Assembly (NCBI GenBank): GCA_937907525.1
Contig: CALCIB010000174.1
Span: forward strand, 1 to 14,587
Reading direction: 5' to 3'
Source: an uncultured Planctomycetales bacterium
Lineage (GTDB): Bacteria > Planctomycetota > Planctomycetia > Isosphaerales > Isosphaeraceae
DNA: 14,587 nt
Below are positions 1 through 6,988 of the stretch, in pieces (positions within the stretch are counted from its first letter, which is position 1; each line of letters opens with the position of its first letter). Under the pieces are notes generated by a model. It worked only from the letters and a program-made list of their open reading frames with translations, made no database searches and had not been told where the DNA came from. Made by a program: the position numbers and the translations under genes.

Positions 1-30
1 GGCCACCTTCTCCCTCAAGGGGAGAAGGCG
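1..30. repeat. Half of a palindromic repeat element, cut by the window edge
   Basis: These 30 bases are identical to 6942-6971, the outer end of the complete element at 6801-6971. They contain the outer hairpin, with arms CCTTCTCCC and GGGAGAAGG around a 5-base loop. The rest of the element, an inner GGCCC/GGGCC hairpin and its partner half, would lie to the left, outside the window. The copy lies 35 bp beyond the antiporter stop codon, matching the habit of this family of sitting just after genes. Confidence 0.8.
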
Positions 31-65
31 ATGACCGCCGCGACTTCTGAAAAAGCGTCGGGTCG

Positions 66-88
66 TCAGCCCGGCGGGAGAGGGGACG
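66..88. repeat. Repeat fragment forming the last codons of the antiporter
   Basis: Read on the minus strand, 21 bases here match 4875-4895, the outer end of the repeat element between yajC and secDF, with the core TCCCCTCTCCCGCCGGG. The fragment encodes the antiporter's final PSPLPPG residues and supplies its TGA stop. Only the first arm and loop of the outer hairpin are present. The short length means chance resemblance is not excluded, but the exact match and the neighbouring half element at 1-30 favour a real relic. Confidence 0.55.
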
Positions 89-1562
89 GACCCATCGCCA
101 TCGCCATCGCCATGTTCACGTGTTTTTCATCAAACGCCTCCCGGATCGCGTCCTCGTCGCGGGCGCGGGCCAGGACGGTGACCTGGTCCCAGCCTTGCAG
201 GCGGGTGCCCCCCTTGGGGACGACGACGTCCGGGCCTCGGGTGATCAGGGTGATGACCGAGCCTCGCGGCAGGTCGAGTTCGGAGATCAGGGGGCCCGGC
301 CGGCCCTCGTCGCCCGGGACGTCCACGACGATCAGGTCCATGTCGCTCCTGGCCATCGTGACCAGTTCGAGGTTGTACAACGGCCGCGGCCGCGAGGGGG
401 AGGCGAGGCCCAGGCGGTCGGCGACCAGGCCCAGGGTCGAGCCCTGGATCGCCACCGAGAGGATGACCACGAAGAAGACCAGGTTGAAGACGTCGCGGCC
501 GACCTCCATCCCGGCGGCCAGCGGGTAGGTCGCCAGGATGATCGGCACCGCGCCGCGGAGCCCGGCCCAGGATATGAACGCCTTGTTCTTGAAGCCCAGC
601 CGCATGCCGACGGTGCCGAGCCAGACCGCGGCCGGCCGGGCCGCGAACGTCAGGACCAGGAACAGGACGACGCCGCTCGTCCAAAGGCCGGCCCACTCGC
701 TCGGATTGACCAACAACCCCATCATGACGAACATGCTGGTCTCCGCCAGGGTCGACAAGGCCGAGACGAAGTTGGTCACCCCCTGCTTGTGGACGAACGG
801 TCGGTTGCCCATGACGTAGCCGGCGACGAAGACCGCCAGCATGGCGCTGCCGCCGACGGTCTCCCCCAGGCCGTTGATCAAGAGGATCACGGCGAACGCC
901 AGGATGTAGTAGTGGCCGCGGTCCTTGGGACGCAGGTGGTTGAACGTCCAGGCCGCCGCCATTCCCAGCAGCCAGCCGACGCCGACGCCGGCGGCGAACT
1001 TCCAGACGAACGTCGCCAGGACGACGTACCATCGCGCGTCGCCGATGGTGAAGGCCTGGACCGCGGCCAGGGTCAAGAGGATGGCCATCGGGTCGTTGGC
1101 GGCGCTTTCGATCTCCAGGGTCGAGGAGAGCTTCGTCGGCAGCGACTGGCCGCGGAGGATCGAGAACGTGGCCGCCGCGTCGGTCGACGACACGATCACC
1201 GCCAGGAGCGCGGAGAGCTCGAACGGCCATCCCAGCACTCCCCAGAGCGCCAGGAAGGTGATCGCGGCGGTGAGGACCACGCCCCAGGTCGCCAGGCCGC
1301 CGGCGGGCAGAAGCACCGCCCGGAAGTCCTCGCGACGGGTGCTGAACCCGCCCTGGAACAAAATGAACACCAGCGCCATGTTGGCCGCGTGGTTGGTCAG
1401 GACGACGTCGCCGAAGTGCCACCAGCCCAGCACGTCGCTGCCGAAGAGGATGCCCGCGCCGAGGGCGATCAAGATGACCGGGACGCTCCAATGGTCCAGA
1501 AGCGCGGCCACCAGGACCACCGACAGGAGGATCATCGGCGTGATCAGATACGCTTCCGCCAT
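66..1562 (-). CDS. CPA1-type cation/proton antiporter (NhaP2-like) with C-terminal RCK_C domain
   Basis: A 498-residue inner-membrane protein that probably exchanges K+ or Na+ for H+. Residues 1-385 form the transporter with about 12 hydrophobic segments. SSTDAAATFSIL (125-136) and SAANDP (153-158) supply the acidic transport-site residues, T127-D128 and N156-D157, and SWAGLRGAVPI (331-341) is a CPA1 signature. Residues about 396-478 look like an RCK_C (TrkA-C) regulatory domain, the layout of the K+/H+ antiporter NhaP2/CvrA. The ATG at 1562 has GAGGAA about 8 bases upstream. It lies downstream of secDF on the same strand, 106 bp apart with hairpins between. The C-terminus is odd: an (MA)n run encoded by a hexanucleotide repeat, then seven residues encoded by a repeat fragment. 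Ion specificity cannot be read from sequence. Confidence 0.9.
   Translation of the reverse strand: MAEAYLITPMILLSVVLVAALLDHWSVPVILIALGAGILFGSDVLGWWHFGDVVLTNHAANMALVFILFQGGFSTRREDFRAVLLPAGGLATWGVVLTAAITFLALWGVLGWPFELSALLAVIVSSTDAAATFSILRGQSLPTKLSSTLEIESAANDPMAILLTLAAVQAFTIGDARWYVVLATFVWKFAAGVGVGWLLGMAAAWTFNHLRPKDRGHYYILAFAVILLINGLGETVGGSAMLAVFVAGYVMGNRPFVHKQGVTNFVSALSTLAETSMFVMMGLLVNPSEWAGLWTSGVVLFLVLTFAARPAAVWLGTVGMRLGFKNKAFISWAGLRGAVPIILATYPLAAGMEVGRDVFNLVFFVVILSVAIQGSTLGLVADRLGLASPSRPRPLYNLELVTMARSDMDLIVVDVPGDEGRPGPLISELDLPRGSVITLITRGPDVVVPKGGTRLQGWDQVTVLARARDEDAIREAFDEKHVNMAMAMAMGPSPLPPG
93..113. repeat. Short hexanucleotide tandem repeat (GCCATC)n in the antiporter 3' end
   Basis: About three and a half copies of a 6-base unit, read as ATGGCG on the coding strand, encode alternating Met-Ala just before the C-terminus of the antiporter. 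The unit length is a multiple of three, so gain or loss of a copy would change protein length without shifting the frame. Confidence 0.6.
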
Positions 1563-1599
1563 CGAATCGCTTCCTCGCTCGCTCGTCCGCGACGAAGAC

Positions 1600-1630
1600 G
1601 GCCCTCTCCCGGATGGTCCGGGGGAGGGCC
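1600..1630. repeat. Solitary hairpin between secDF and the antiporter
   Basis: Positions 1600-1613 pair with 1617-1630 over 14 bp with one G-U pair and a 3-base loop. The first arm, GGCCCTCTCCCGGA, shares the CCCTCTCCCGG core of the larger repeats in this window. No T-run follows on the minus strand, so it is not a canonical intrinsic terminator. It may stabilise or separate the secDF and antiporter messages, or be a single-hairpin relative of the repeat family. Confidence 0.7.
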
Positions 1631-1653
1631 GAGGGTCGTTACGAAAATCTCGA

Positions 1654-1667
1654 CCGGCCCCGGCCGG
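1654..1667 (-). terminator. Weak terminator-like hairpin just after secDF
   Basis: CCGGCC (1654-1659) and GGCCGG (1662-1667) form a compact GC-only inverted repeat beginning 2 bases after the secDF stop. On the minus strand it is followed by GAGATTTTCG, a short T-run a few bases away. The stem is short and the loop tight, so termination is only a possibility. Confidence 0.3.
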
Positions 1668-1668
1668 C

Positions 1669-4600
1669 TCAGCGCCTTGAGCCGACGGCCTTGGCGGCCT
1701 TCTCGGCGGCGGCCCTGGCGACCTCGGCGTCGTGGACCGCCTCCTGGTGGCCGATCAGGTCGATCAAAATCGGGGTGGCGATGTAGATCGTGCTGTACGT
1801 CCCGGCCAGGAACCCGATCGTCAGCGCGAAGGCGAAGCCGTGCAGGCCCTCGCCGCCCATCACGTAGAGGACGACCACCACGAGCCAGGCCGTCACGGTC
1901 GTCAAGATGGTTCGGCTGAGCGTCTGGTTGATGGCGGTGTTGACCAGGTCGGGGGTCAAGTGGCGGCCCCGCCCCTTGATCTCCCGGATCCGGTCGAAGA
2001 TGACGATCGTGTCGTTGACCGAGAAGCCGATCAAGGTCAGGAACGCCGCGACGATCGGCAGGTCGATCTTGAACTGGTCGATCATCAACAGCGGCCCGAC
2101 GACCGGGACCAGGGCCAGCCAGTAGCTGACCGCGACGCAGCCCAGGGTGATCAACACGTCGTGGACCAACGCCAGCACCGCGGCGATGCCGTAGGTGAAG
2201 GAGTTGAACCGCCACCAGAGGTAGAGGATCATGATGACCCAGCTCGCCACGGCGGCGATCGCGGCCAGCATGCTGGTCTCGGCGGCGACCGTGCTGCCGA
2301 AGTTGGCGACCCGCTCGAAGAGCATGTCGCGGTTGTTCGCCAGCGAGTCCGCCAGGGCGGCGAGTTGGGCCTTGGCGACGTCGGGCTCCAGGTCGGTCTT
2401 GAGGGTCAGCGTGGTCCCGCCGAGGGTCGCCTTCTCGGCCTCGCCTCCGACCGCGTCGATCTGGAACCGCGAGTCGGGGTTGGCGATCCCGGCGGCTTCG
2501 AGGACGCGGGCGAACTCGGCCGAGACGACCGTGGCCGGCGGCTGGGTGCTGTTGAAGGCCGTGGTGTTGAACGACAGTTCGTACTCGCGGCCGCCGGCGA
2601 ACCGGGCGGCGAGGCTCGGGGTCGCGGCCGCGGCGCCCTCGGCCGCCGCCGGCGCGCCGGGGATGGCCTTCTCGGCGCCGACGGTCATCTCGATCTTGGC
2701 CAGGGCGTGGCCGAACGCCTCGATGATCTGGGCCTTGACCGTCTGGACGTCCTGCTCGGTCGTCCGGATGTTGAACCGGCCGGCCTTGTTCGACTGGCCG
2801 CTGACGCGAAGGCTCTCGATGGTCACGTCGGGCAACACGCCGGCCTTCTGGCGGACGAACTCCGTCCGCTTGCTGTCCGAAAGCGCCTTGACCGCCGCGT
2901 CGTCCTCGTTGAGTCGGATCGTCACCAGGGTGCCGCCGGTGAAGTCGATGTTGTACATCGTCCGGCCGCGGGCGAAGAACGCCCCCAGGCCCAGCAGGAT
3001 GACCACCAGCGACGCGGCCATGCAATAGTGCCGCATCCCCACGAAGTCGATGTTGGCCTTGTCGAAAAGCTTGCGGAAGTGCAGCTCCTTGAGCCAGCCC
3101 TCGGCGTACCACGTCTCGAAGATGTGCCGCGACATGAACACCGCGGTGAACAGGTTCCAGAGCATCCCCAGGATCATCGTCAGGGCGAAGCCCTTGACCT
3201 CCTCGGTCCCCACCGCGTAAAGCACGACGGCGGCCAGGAGGTTGGTGGCGTGGGTGTCGAAGATCGTCACCCACGCCCGGTTGAACCCGTTGCGGATCTG
3301 CTGGGCGAGGGTCATCCCCCGCTCCTTCTCCTCGCGCATCCGCTCGAACACCAGGACGTTGGCGTCGACCGCCATCCCGATCGTCAGCGCCAGCCCCGCC
3401 AGCCCCGGCAATGAGAAGGTGGCCTGGATGAAGGCCATCGACCCCAACAGCAGGATCATGTTGGAGACGAGCGCGACGGAGGCGACCACGCCGGCGAAGC
3501 GGTAGTACCACATCATGAAGATCGGCACCACCAGCATCGACGCCCAGATCGCCCGCCAGCCCTTGGCGATGGAGTCCTCGCCCAACGTCGGGCCGACGTT
3601 CTCCTCCTGCAAGGGGTTCGGATTGAGGCTCGCGGGCAGGCTGCCGGCCTGGAGGATGTTGACCAGGTGCTCCACCTCCTTGACCTTGAAGCCCTGGCCG
3701 CCCCCCTCGATGATCCCCGAGTCGCGGATCTCCGAGTTGATCGACGGCGCCGACATCACCAGGTTGTCCAGCAGGATCGCCAGCTGGTAGTGGAACCGGC
3801 CCCCCTCCTCGGGAAGGTGTTCGCGCGTCAGCTGGCCGAACTTCCGCGCCCCCTGGCGGTTGAACTGGAAGCCGACGGCCGGCTGGAGCTTCTCGTCGGT
3901 CTGGGCGAAGGCCCGCGACAACTGGGCGCCGGTGACGTTCTGGCGGTCCTCGTTGACCAGGATGTAGATCTCGCTCCGGCCCTCGGAGATCTTCTCCTCG
4001 CGGACGATGGGGTCGGAGGGCTGGGGGTTGGCCGGATCGCCGCCGCGGATGCCGCTGGGGTTGAACACGACCTCGTAGGACGTGATCGTCTTGAGGCCGT
4101 GGGGTTCCGCCAGGGTCAGGGTGTCGCCCGTGTTGGTCTTGATCGGGATCGCCAGCCGCTTCTCGGCCCCCCCGGCGTCCTTGCCCGACACGATCACGTC
4201 GGACCCGGCGTACATCTCGCGCTTCCAGCGCTGGTGGACGTCGGTGATGGAGTCGGGGGTGAACTTGGGGTCGGAGCCGCGGGAGATCTCGCCCAACCGC
4301 GCCCACTTGTACCGCGCCGGCGGCTTGGCCAGGCCGCCGGGGCCCATGGCGCGGGCGATGACCTCGGCGTCGTGCTTGCGGTTGGCGAGGATCCGGAACT
4401 CCAGCGAGCCGACGTCGGTCAGCATCGCCTTGACGTCCTCGACCTCCTCCGGGCTGGCCTTCGGCAAGATGATCTCGATCCGGTTGTTGCCCACGCTTCG
4501 GATCGGCGTCTCCTTGACGCCCTGGGGATCCGCCCGCTGTTTAAGCGCGGCGATCATCTCCTGCATGTCGAAGTTGGGGGCCTGCGTGCTCTCCTTGGTG

Positions 4601-4737
4601 ACCTCGTAGACGAGGATCGTCCCCCCGGAAAGGTCGATGCCGAGCTTCAGCTTCTTCGCCGGCGGGTACATGGCGATCAGGCCCAGCAGGGTCGATCCCA
4701 CGATCAGGCCGGTCTTCCAGTTCCAGATTCTGTTCAT
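1669..4737 (-). CDS. secDF: Protein translocase subunit SecDF (SecD-SecF fusion)
   Basis: A 1022-residue inner-membrane protein that uses the proton gradient to help SecYEG pull proteins across the membrane. The SecD half (about 1-560) has TM1 at 10-24, a large periplasmic region including LGIDLSGGT (32-40), and TM segments from about 395 to 540 with GMAVDANVLVFERMREE (454-470). The SecF half (about 565-1022) has NIDFTGGTLV (596-605) and GFSVNDTIVIFDRIRE (904-919). The proton-path aspartates corresponding to E. coli SecD D519 and SecF D213 are present at D457/458 and D909. The ATG at 4737 has GAGGA 6 bases upstream. Fused SecDF is known from several phyla. Here the periplasmic part of the SecF half spans about 230 residues, roughly twice the E. 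coli P4 domain, with an Ala-rich linker near 690-712. yajC lies 405 bp upstream. Confidence 0.97.
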   Translation of the reverse strand: MNRIWNWKTGLIVGSTLLGLIAMYPPAKKLKLGIDLSGGTILVYEVTKESTQAPNFDMQEMIAALKQRADPQGVKETPIRSVGNNRIEIILPKASPEEVEDVKAMLTDVGSLEFRILANRKHDAEVIARAMGPGGLAKPPARYKWARLGEISRGSDPKFTPDSITDVHQRWKREMYAGSDVIVSGKDAGGAEKRLAIPIKTNTGDTLTLAEPHGLKTITSYEVVFNPSGIRGGDPANPQPSDPIVREEKISEGRSEIYILVNEDRQNVTGAQLSRAFAQTDEKLQPAVGFQFNRQGARKFGQLTREHLPEEGGRFHYQLAILLDNLVMSAPSINSEIRDSGIIEGGGQGFKVKEVEHLVNILQAGSLPASLNPNPLQEENVGPTLGEDSIAKGWRAIWASMLVVPIFMMWYYRFAGVVASVALVSNMILLLGSMAFIQATFSLPGLAGLALTIGMAVDANVLVFERMREEKERGMTLAQQIRNGFNRAWVTIFDTHATNLLAAVVLYAVGTEEVKGFALTMILGMLWNLFTAVFMSRHIFETWYAEGWLKELHFRKLFDKANIDFVGMRHYCMAASLVVILLGLGAFFARGRTMYNIDFTGGTLVTIRLNEDDAAVKALSDSKRTEFVRQKAGVLPDVTIESLRVSGQSNKAGRFNIRTTEQDVQTVKAQIIEAFGHALAKIEMTVGAEKAIPGAPAAAEGAAAATPSLAARFAGGREYELSFNTTAFNSTQPPATVVSAEFARVLEAAGIANPDSRFQIDAVGGEAEKATLGGTTLTLKTDLEPDVAKAQLAALADSLANNRDMLFERVANFGSTVAAETSMLAAIAAVASWVIMILYLWWRFNSFTYGIAAVLALVHDVLITLGCVAVSYWLALVPVVGPLLMIDQFKIDLPIVAAFLTLIGFSVNDTIVIFDRIREIKGRGRHLTPDLVNTAINQTLSRTILTTVTAWLVVVVLYVMGGEGLHGFAFALTIGFLAGTYSTIYIATPILIDLIGHQEAVHDAEVARAAAEKAAKAVGSRR

Positions 4738-5142
4738 CGGCGTTCCTCAAGCCTCGCGGGGGGCGGCCGACCGCGGTCCCTGGTCGGCGTGGTCGGGGGT
4801 TCGGGGTCGGGTCGAAGTCGGCGGCCATTCTCTAACCGGAGGCCGGGCGAAGGAAAGCGACGCGGTCGGTCGCGTCCGTCCCCTCTCCCGCCGGGAGAGG
4901 GTGGCCCGAAGGGCCGGGTGAGGGTCGTCGCGCTTCGGGATACGCTCCGAGTCCGCCTCATACCGACCCGACGCTCCCTCCGAAGCGTCGCGACCCTCAC
5001 CCGCCGCCTCGCGGTCGCCCTCTCCCGGTGGGAGAGGGGATGGAGCGAGCGGGCGGAATCGTCATGATGATTGCCTATATTTCCTAAATTCCGGGTCGAA
5101 AAATCGTGTTCGTCGCTTTCTCCCGTCGAGGAAGGACGGTCC
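4738..5142. other. 405-bp yajC-secDF intergenic region
   Basis: I see no gene here. The largest component is the palindromic element at 4879-5040. Between the element and yajC is an AT-rich patch (about 5058-5112), unusual for this GC-rich window. On the minus strand the patch contains TTTCGA and TATAGG hexamers 16 bases apart, a poor sigma70-like match that could give secDF its own promoter. A small inverted repeat, GTCCTC/GAGGAC (5139-5152), overlaps the yajC stop codon. Positions 4738-4878 hold only the secDF ribosome binding site and GC-rich filler. Confidence 0.5.
4879..5040. repeat. Paired palindromic repeat element A (162 bp)
   Basis: Two similar halves face each other: 4879-4938 and the reverse complement of 4980-5040. 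Each half holds an outer hairpin (CCCTCTCCC / GGGAGAGGG), a short spacer, an inner hairpin, a GGGTGAGGGTCG tail and a CGCTTCGG block. The inner hairpin differs between halves but stays palindromic: GGCCC-GAA-GGGCC (4903-4915) versus CCGC-CTC-GCGG (5004-5014). About 41 bp of unrelated sequence lies in the centre. The layout resembles REP/BIME-type or MITE-like non-autonomous repeats; no transposase is nearby. No ORF of note lies within it. Confidence 0.85.
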
Positions 5143-5520
5143 TCACGAGGACGATCCGAAGTCCGGGTCGGCCGCCCCCCCCCTCTTGCCCGACCCCTCC
5201 AGGACCCTGGAGATGCTGGAGCGGGTGAACTTCATCCGGATCCCCTTCTCGTCGTCGACCCGCAGGACGACCGCGTCGCCGGGCTCGTCGATCGACATCA
5301 CCACGCCGTAAAGGCCGCCGGCGGTGACCACCCGGTCGTTCTTCTTGAGCGCCGCCAGCATGGTCCTGCGCTTCTTCTCCTGCTCCTTTTGGGGCAGGTA
5401 GATCATGAAGATGAAGAGCAGGGGGATCGGCACCAAAAACAGCAAGGTCGTGAGGTTGTTGGGCGATGCCGCGTCCTGGGCGAGGAGGGGGGCGATCGCG
5501 TCGAACAATCCAGGCATCAT
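5143..5520 (-). CDS. yajC: Sec translocon accessory protein YajC
   Basis: A 125-residue protein with a single membrane segment (about 23-42), followed by the typical YLPQKEQEKK positively charged cytoplasmic start and the YajC-domain core VVTAGGLYGVV (64-74). YajC associates with SecDF and SecYEG and assists membrane insertion and secretion; it is usually about 85-115 residues. The first ATG (5520) and the next codon (5517) are both possible starts; neither has a clear Shine-Dalgarno sequence. The C-terminal tail is Gly/Ser-rich. It lies 90 bp after tgt on the same strand and upstream of secDF, the conserved tgt-yajC-secDF order. Confidence 0.93.
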   Translation of the reverse strand: MMPGLFDAIAPLLAQDAASPNNLTTLLFLVPIPLLFIFMIYLPQKEQEKKRRTMLAALKKNDRVVTAGGLYGVVMSIDEPGDAVVLRVDDEKGIRMKFTRSSISRVLEGSGKRGGAADPDFGSSS

Positions 5521-5610
5521 GGGGGTCCGTTCGGTCTCGTTGGCGTCTCGCGACGGCCGGGCGCGGCTCGATCCGGGGCCCGCGCGGCCGGAATCCCTGC
5601 ACTCTAACCG

Positions 5611-6765
5611 CTAGGGCCCCAGGGCGGCAAGGACGTCCAACCGCAACTGGACGAATCGACCCGCCCGGATCGCCTCGCGCGTTCGCCTCATGAGTCGGCG
5701 GAGGTAGGCCAGGTTGTGGATCGTCGCCAAAATCGGCCCCAGCATCTCCCTGGCCAGAAACAGATGACGGAGGTAGGCCCGCGAGAACCGGGCGCAGGCC
5801 AGGCAGTCGCACCCCTCCTCCAGCGGCCGGGGGTCGCGGGCGTGAGCGGCGTTGCGCAGCTTCACCAAACCCGAGGCGGTGAAGCAGGTGGCGTTGCGGC
5901 CGTTGCGGGTCGGCATCACGCAGTCGAACATGTCGACCCCGGCGGCGACCGCGTCCAAAAGGTCTTGCGGCCGGCCCACCCCCATCAGGTAGCGTGGGCG
6001 GTCCTCCGGCAGCAGGTGGACGGAGACGTCGAGCGCCTTGCGGACCTCTTCGCGGCTCTCGCCGACGCTCACCCCGCCGATCGCGTGGCCGTCGAAGTCC
6101 ATGGCGATCAGTTCCGAGGCGCAGCGACCGCGAAGGTCTTCATGCGCCCCGCCCTGGACGATGCCGAAGAGGGCCTGGTCGGGTCGCGACCGGGCCGCCT
6201 TGCACCGGGCCGCCCAGGCGATGGTGCGGTCGACGGCCCGTTCGACGTCGGCCTTCGCGGCGGGGAGGGGGGGGCACTGGTCCAGGCACATGGCGACGTC
6301 GGCGCCGAGCGCCTCTTGAATCGCCACGGCGCGTTCGGGGGTCAGTTCCAGGAGTCGGCCGTCGAGGTGGGAGCGGAACGTGGCGCCGCGGTCGGTGATT
6401 TTGGCCTTGTGGGCGAGGCTGAAGATCTGGAAGCCGCCGGAGTCGGTGAGGATCGGGCCGTCCCAGGCCATGAAGCGGTGCAAGCCCCCCAGGGCGGCGA
6501 CGGTCTCCTCGCCGGGCCGGAGCGCCAGGTGGTAGGTGTTGGCGAGGATCATCCCTTCGCAAACGTCGCGCAACAGGCCCGGGGTCAGTCCCTTGACGGT
6601 CGCCTGGGTGCCGACGGGCATGAAGACGGGGGTCTCGACCGAGCCGTGGGGCGTGTGGAGGATCCCCGCGCGCGCCGCCGAGCTGGCGTCGCGGGCCGTC
6701 GCGGCGAACCGGACGGGGCGGGCGTCGATCGGGGTTGGAGCGGTTTCGGGCGCGGTCGTGGCCAA
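5611..6765 (-). CDS. tgt: tRNA-guanine(34) transglycosylase
   Basis: Exchanges guanine at the tRNA wobble position for preQ1 on the queuosine pathway. With a TTG start at 6765 the protein has 384 residues, the usual family length. Seen: TDSGGFQIFS (107-116) with D108, MCLDQCPP (159-166) with D162, FGIVQGG (200-206), GGVSVGES (230-237), MFDCVMPTRNGRNA (279-292) with the likely nucleophile D281, and the zinc ligands C319, C321, C324 and H350. The same frame is open up to an ATG at 6930, but that extension would translate the palindromic repeat at 6801-6971 and has no counterpart in the family. TTG is the only standard start codon between the repeat and the conserved core; its ribosome binding site is weak. 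yajC follows 90 bp downstream. Confidence 0.93.
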   Translation of the reverse strand: MATTAPETAPTPIDARPVRFAATARDASSAARAGILHTPHGSVETPVFMPVGTQATVKGLTPGLLRDVCEGMILANTYHLALRPGEETVAALGGLHRFMAWDGPILTDSGGFQIFSLAHKAKITDRGATFRSHLDGRLLELTPERAVAIQEALGADVAMCLDQCPPLPAAKADVERAVDRTIAWAARCKAARSRPDQALFGIVQGGAHEDLRGRCASELIAMDFDGHAIGGVSVGESREEVRKALDVSVHLLPEDRPRYLMGVGRPQDLLDAVAAGVDMFDCVMPTRNGRNATCFTASGLVKLRNAAHARDPRPLEEGCDCLACARFSRAYLRHLFLAREMLGPILATIHNLAYLRRLMRRTREAIRAGRFVQLRLDVLAALGP

Positions 6766-6800
6766 GGCTGGTCCCGGCGGGAGGACCGGCCGCCGCCAAA

Positions 6801-6971
6801 CGCCCTTCTCCCCTTGAGGGAGAAGGTGGCCGAAGGCCGGATGAGGGGTGGCGCGACCGAAAGCCCTCGGATTCGAAGGTCTTCGCGAGCCGCGGACTTC
6901 GTGGAGATCCGACGCCGATCGACCCCTCATCCGGCCCTTCGGGCCACCTTCTCCCTCAAGGGGAGAAGGCG
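6801..6971. repeat. Paired palindromic repeat element B (171 bp)
   Basis: The left half (6801-6849) and the reverse complement of the right half (6922-6971) are nearly identical apart from single-base gains. Each contains an outer hairpin (CCTTCTCCC / GGGAGAAGG, 5-base loop), a TG spacer, an inner hairpin and a GGATGAGGGGT tail. The inner stem is GGCC-GAA-GGCC on the left (6828-6838) and GGCCC-TTC-GGGCC on the right (6933-6945). About 72 bp lie in the centre. It starts 17 bp after the TPR/alpha-CTD stop codon and ends 36 bp before the tgt start. It is a sister of element A with a different outer stem sequence. Confidence 0.85.
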
Positions 6972-6988
6972 AGAGGGGCGATCGACGT

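Noticed and set aside
120..1919. Long plus-strand frame opposite the antiporter
   Set aside because: Its composition is biased and free of motifs; the antiporter frame on the other strand carries conserved transport residues.
1544..4306. 920-codon minus-strand frame overlapping secDF, and 560- to 674-codon plus-strand frames opposite secDF and lysC
   Set aside because: These are alternate-frame shadows, rich in Arg, Pro, Gly and Asp with no recognisable domain, lying over genes with clear motifs.
4879..6971. CRISPR-like array from the repeated C/T-rich palindromes
   Set aside because: The copies are few, inverted, irregularly spaced and separated by genes; there are no regular spacers and no cas genes.
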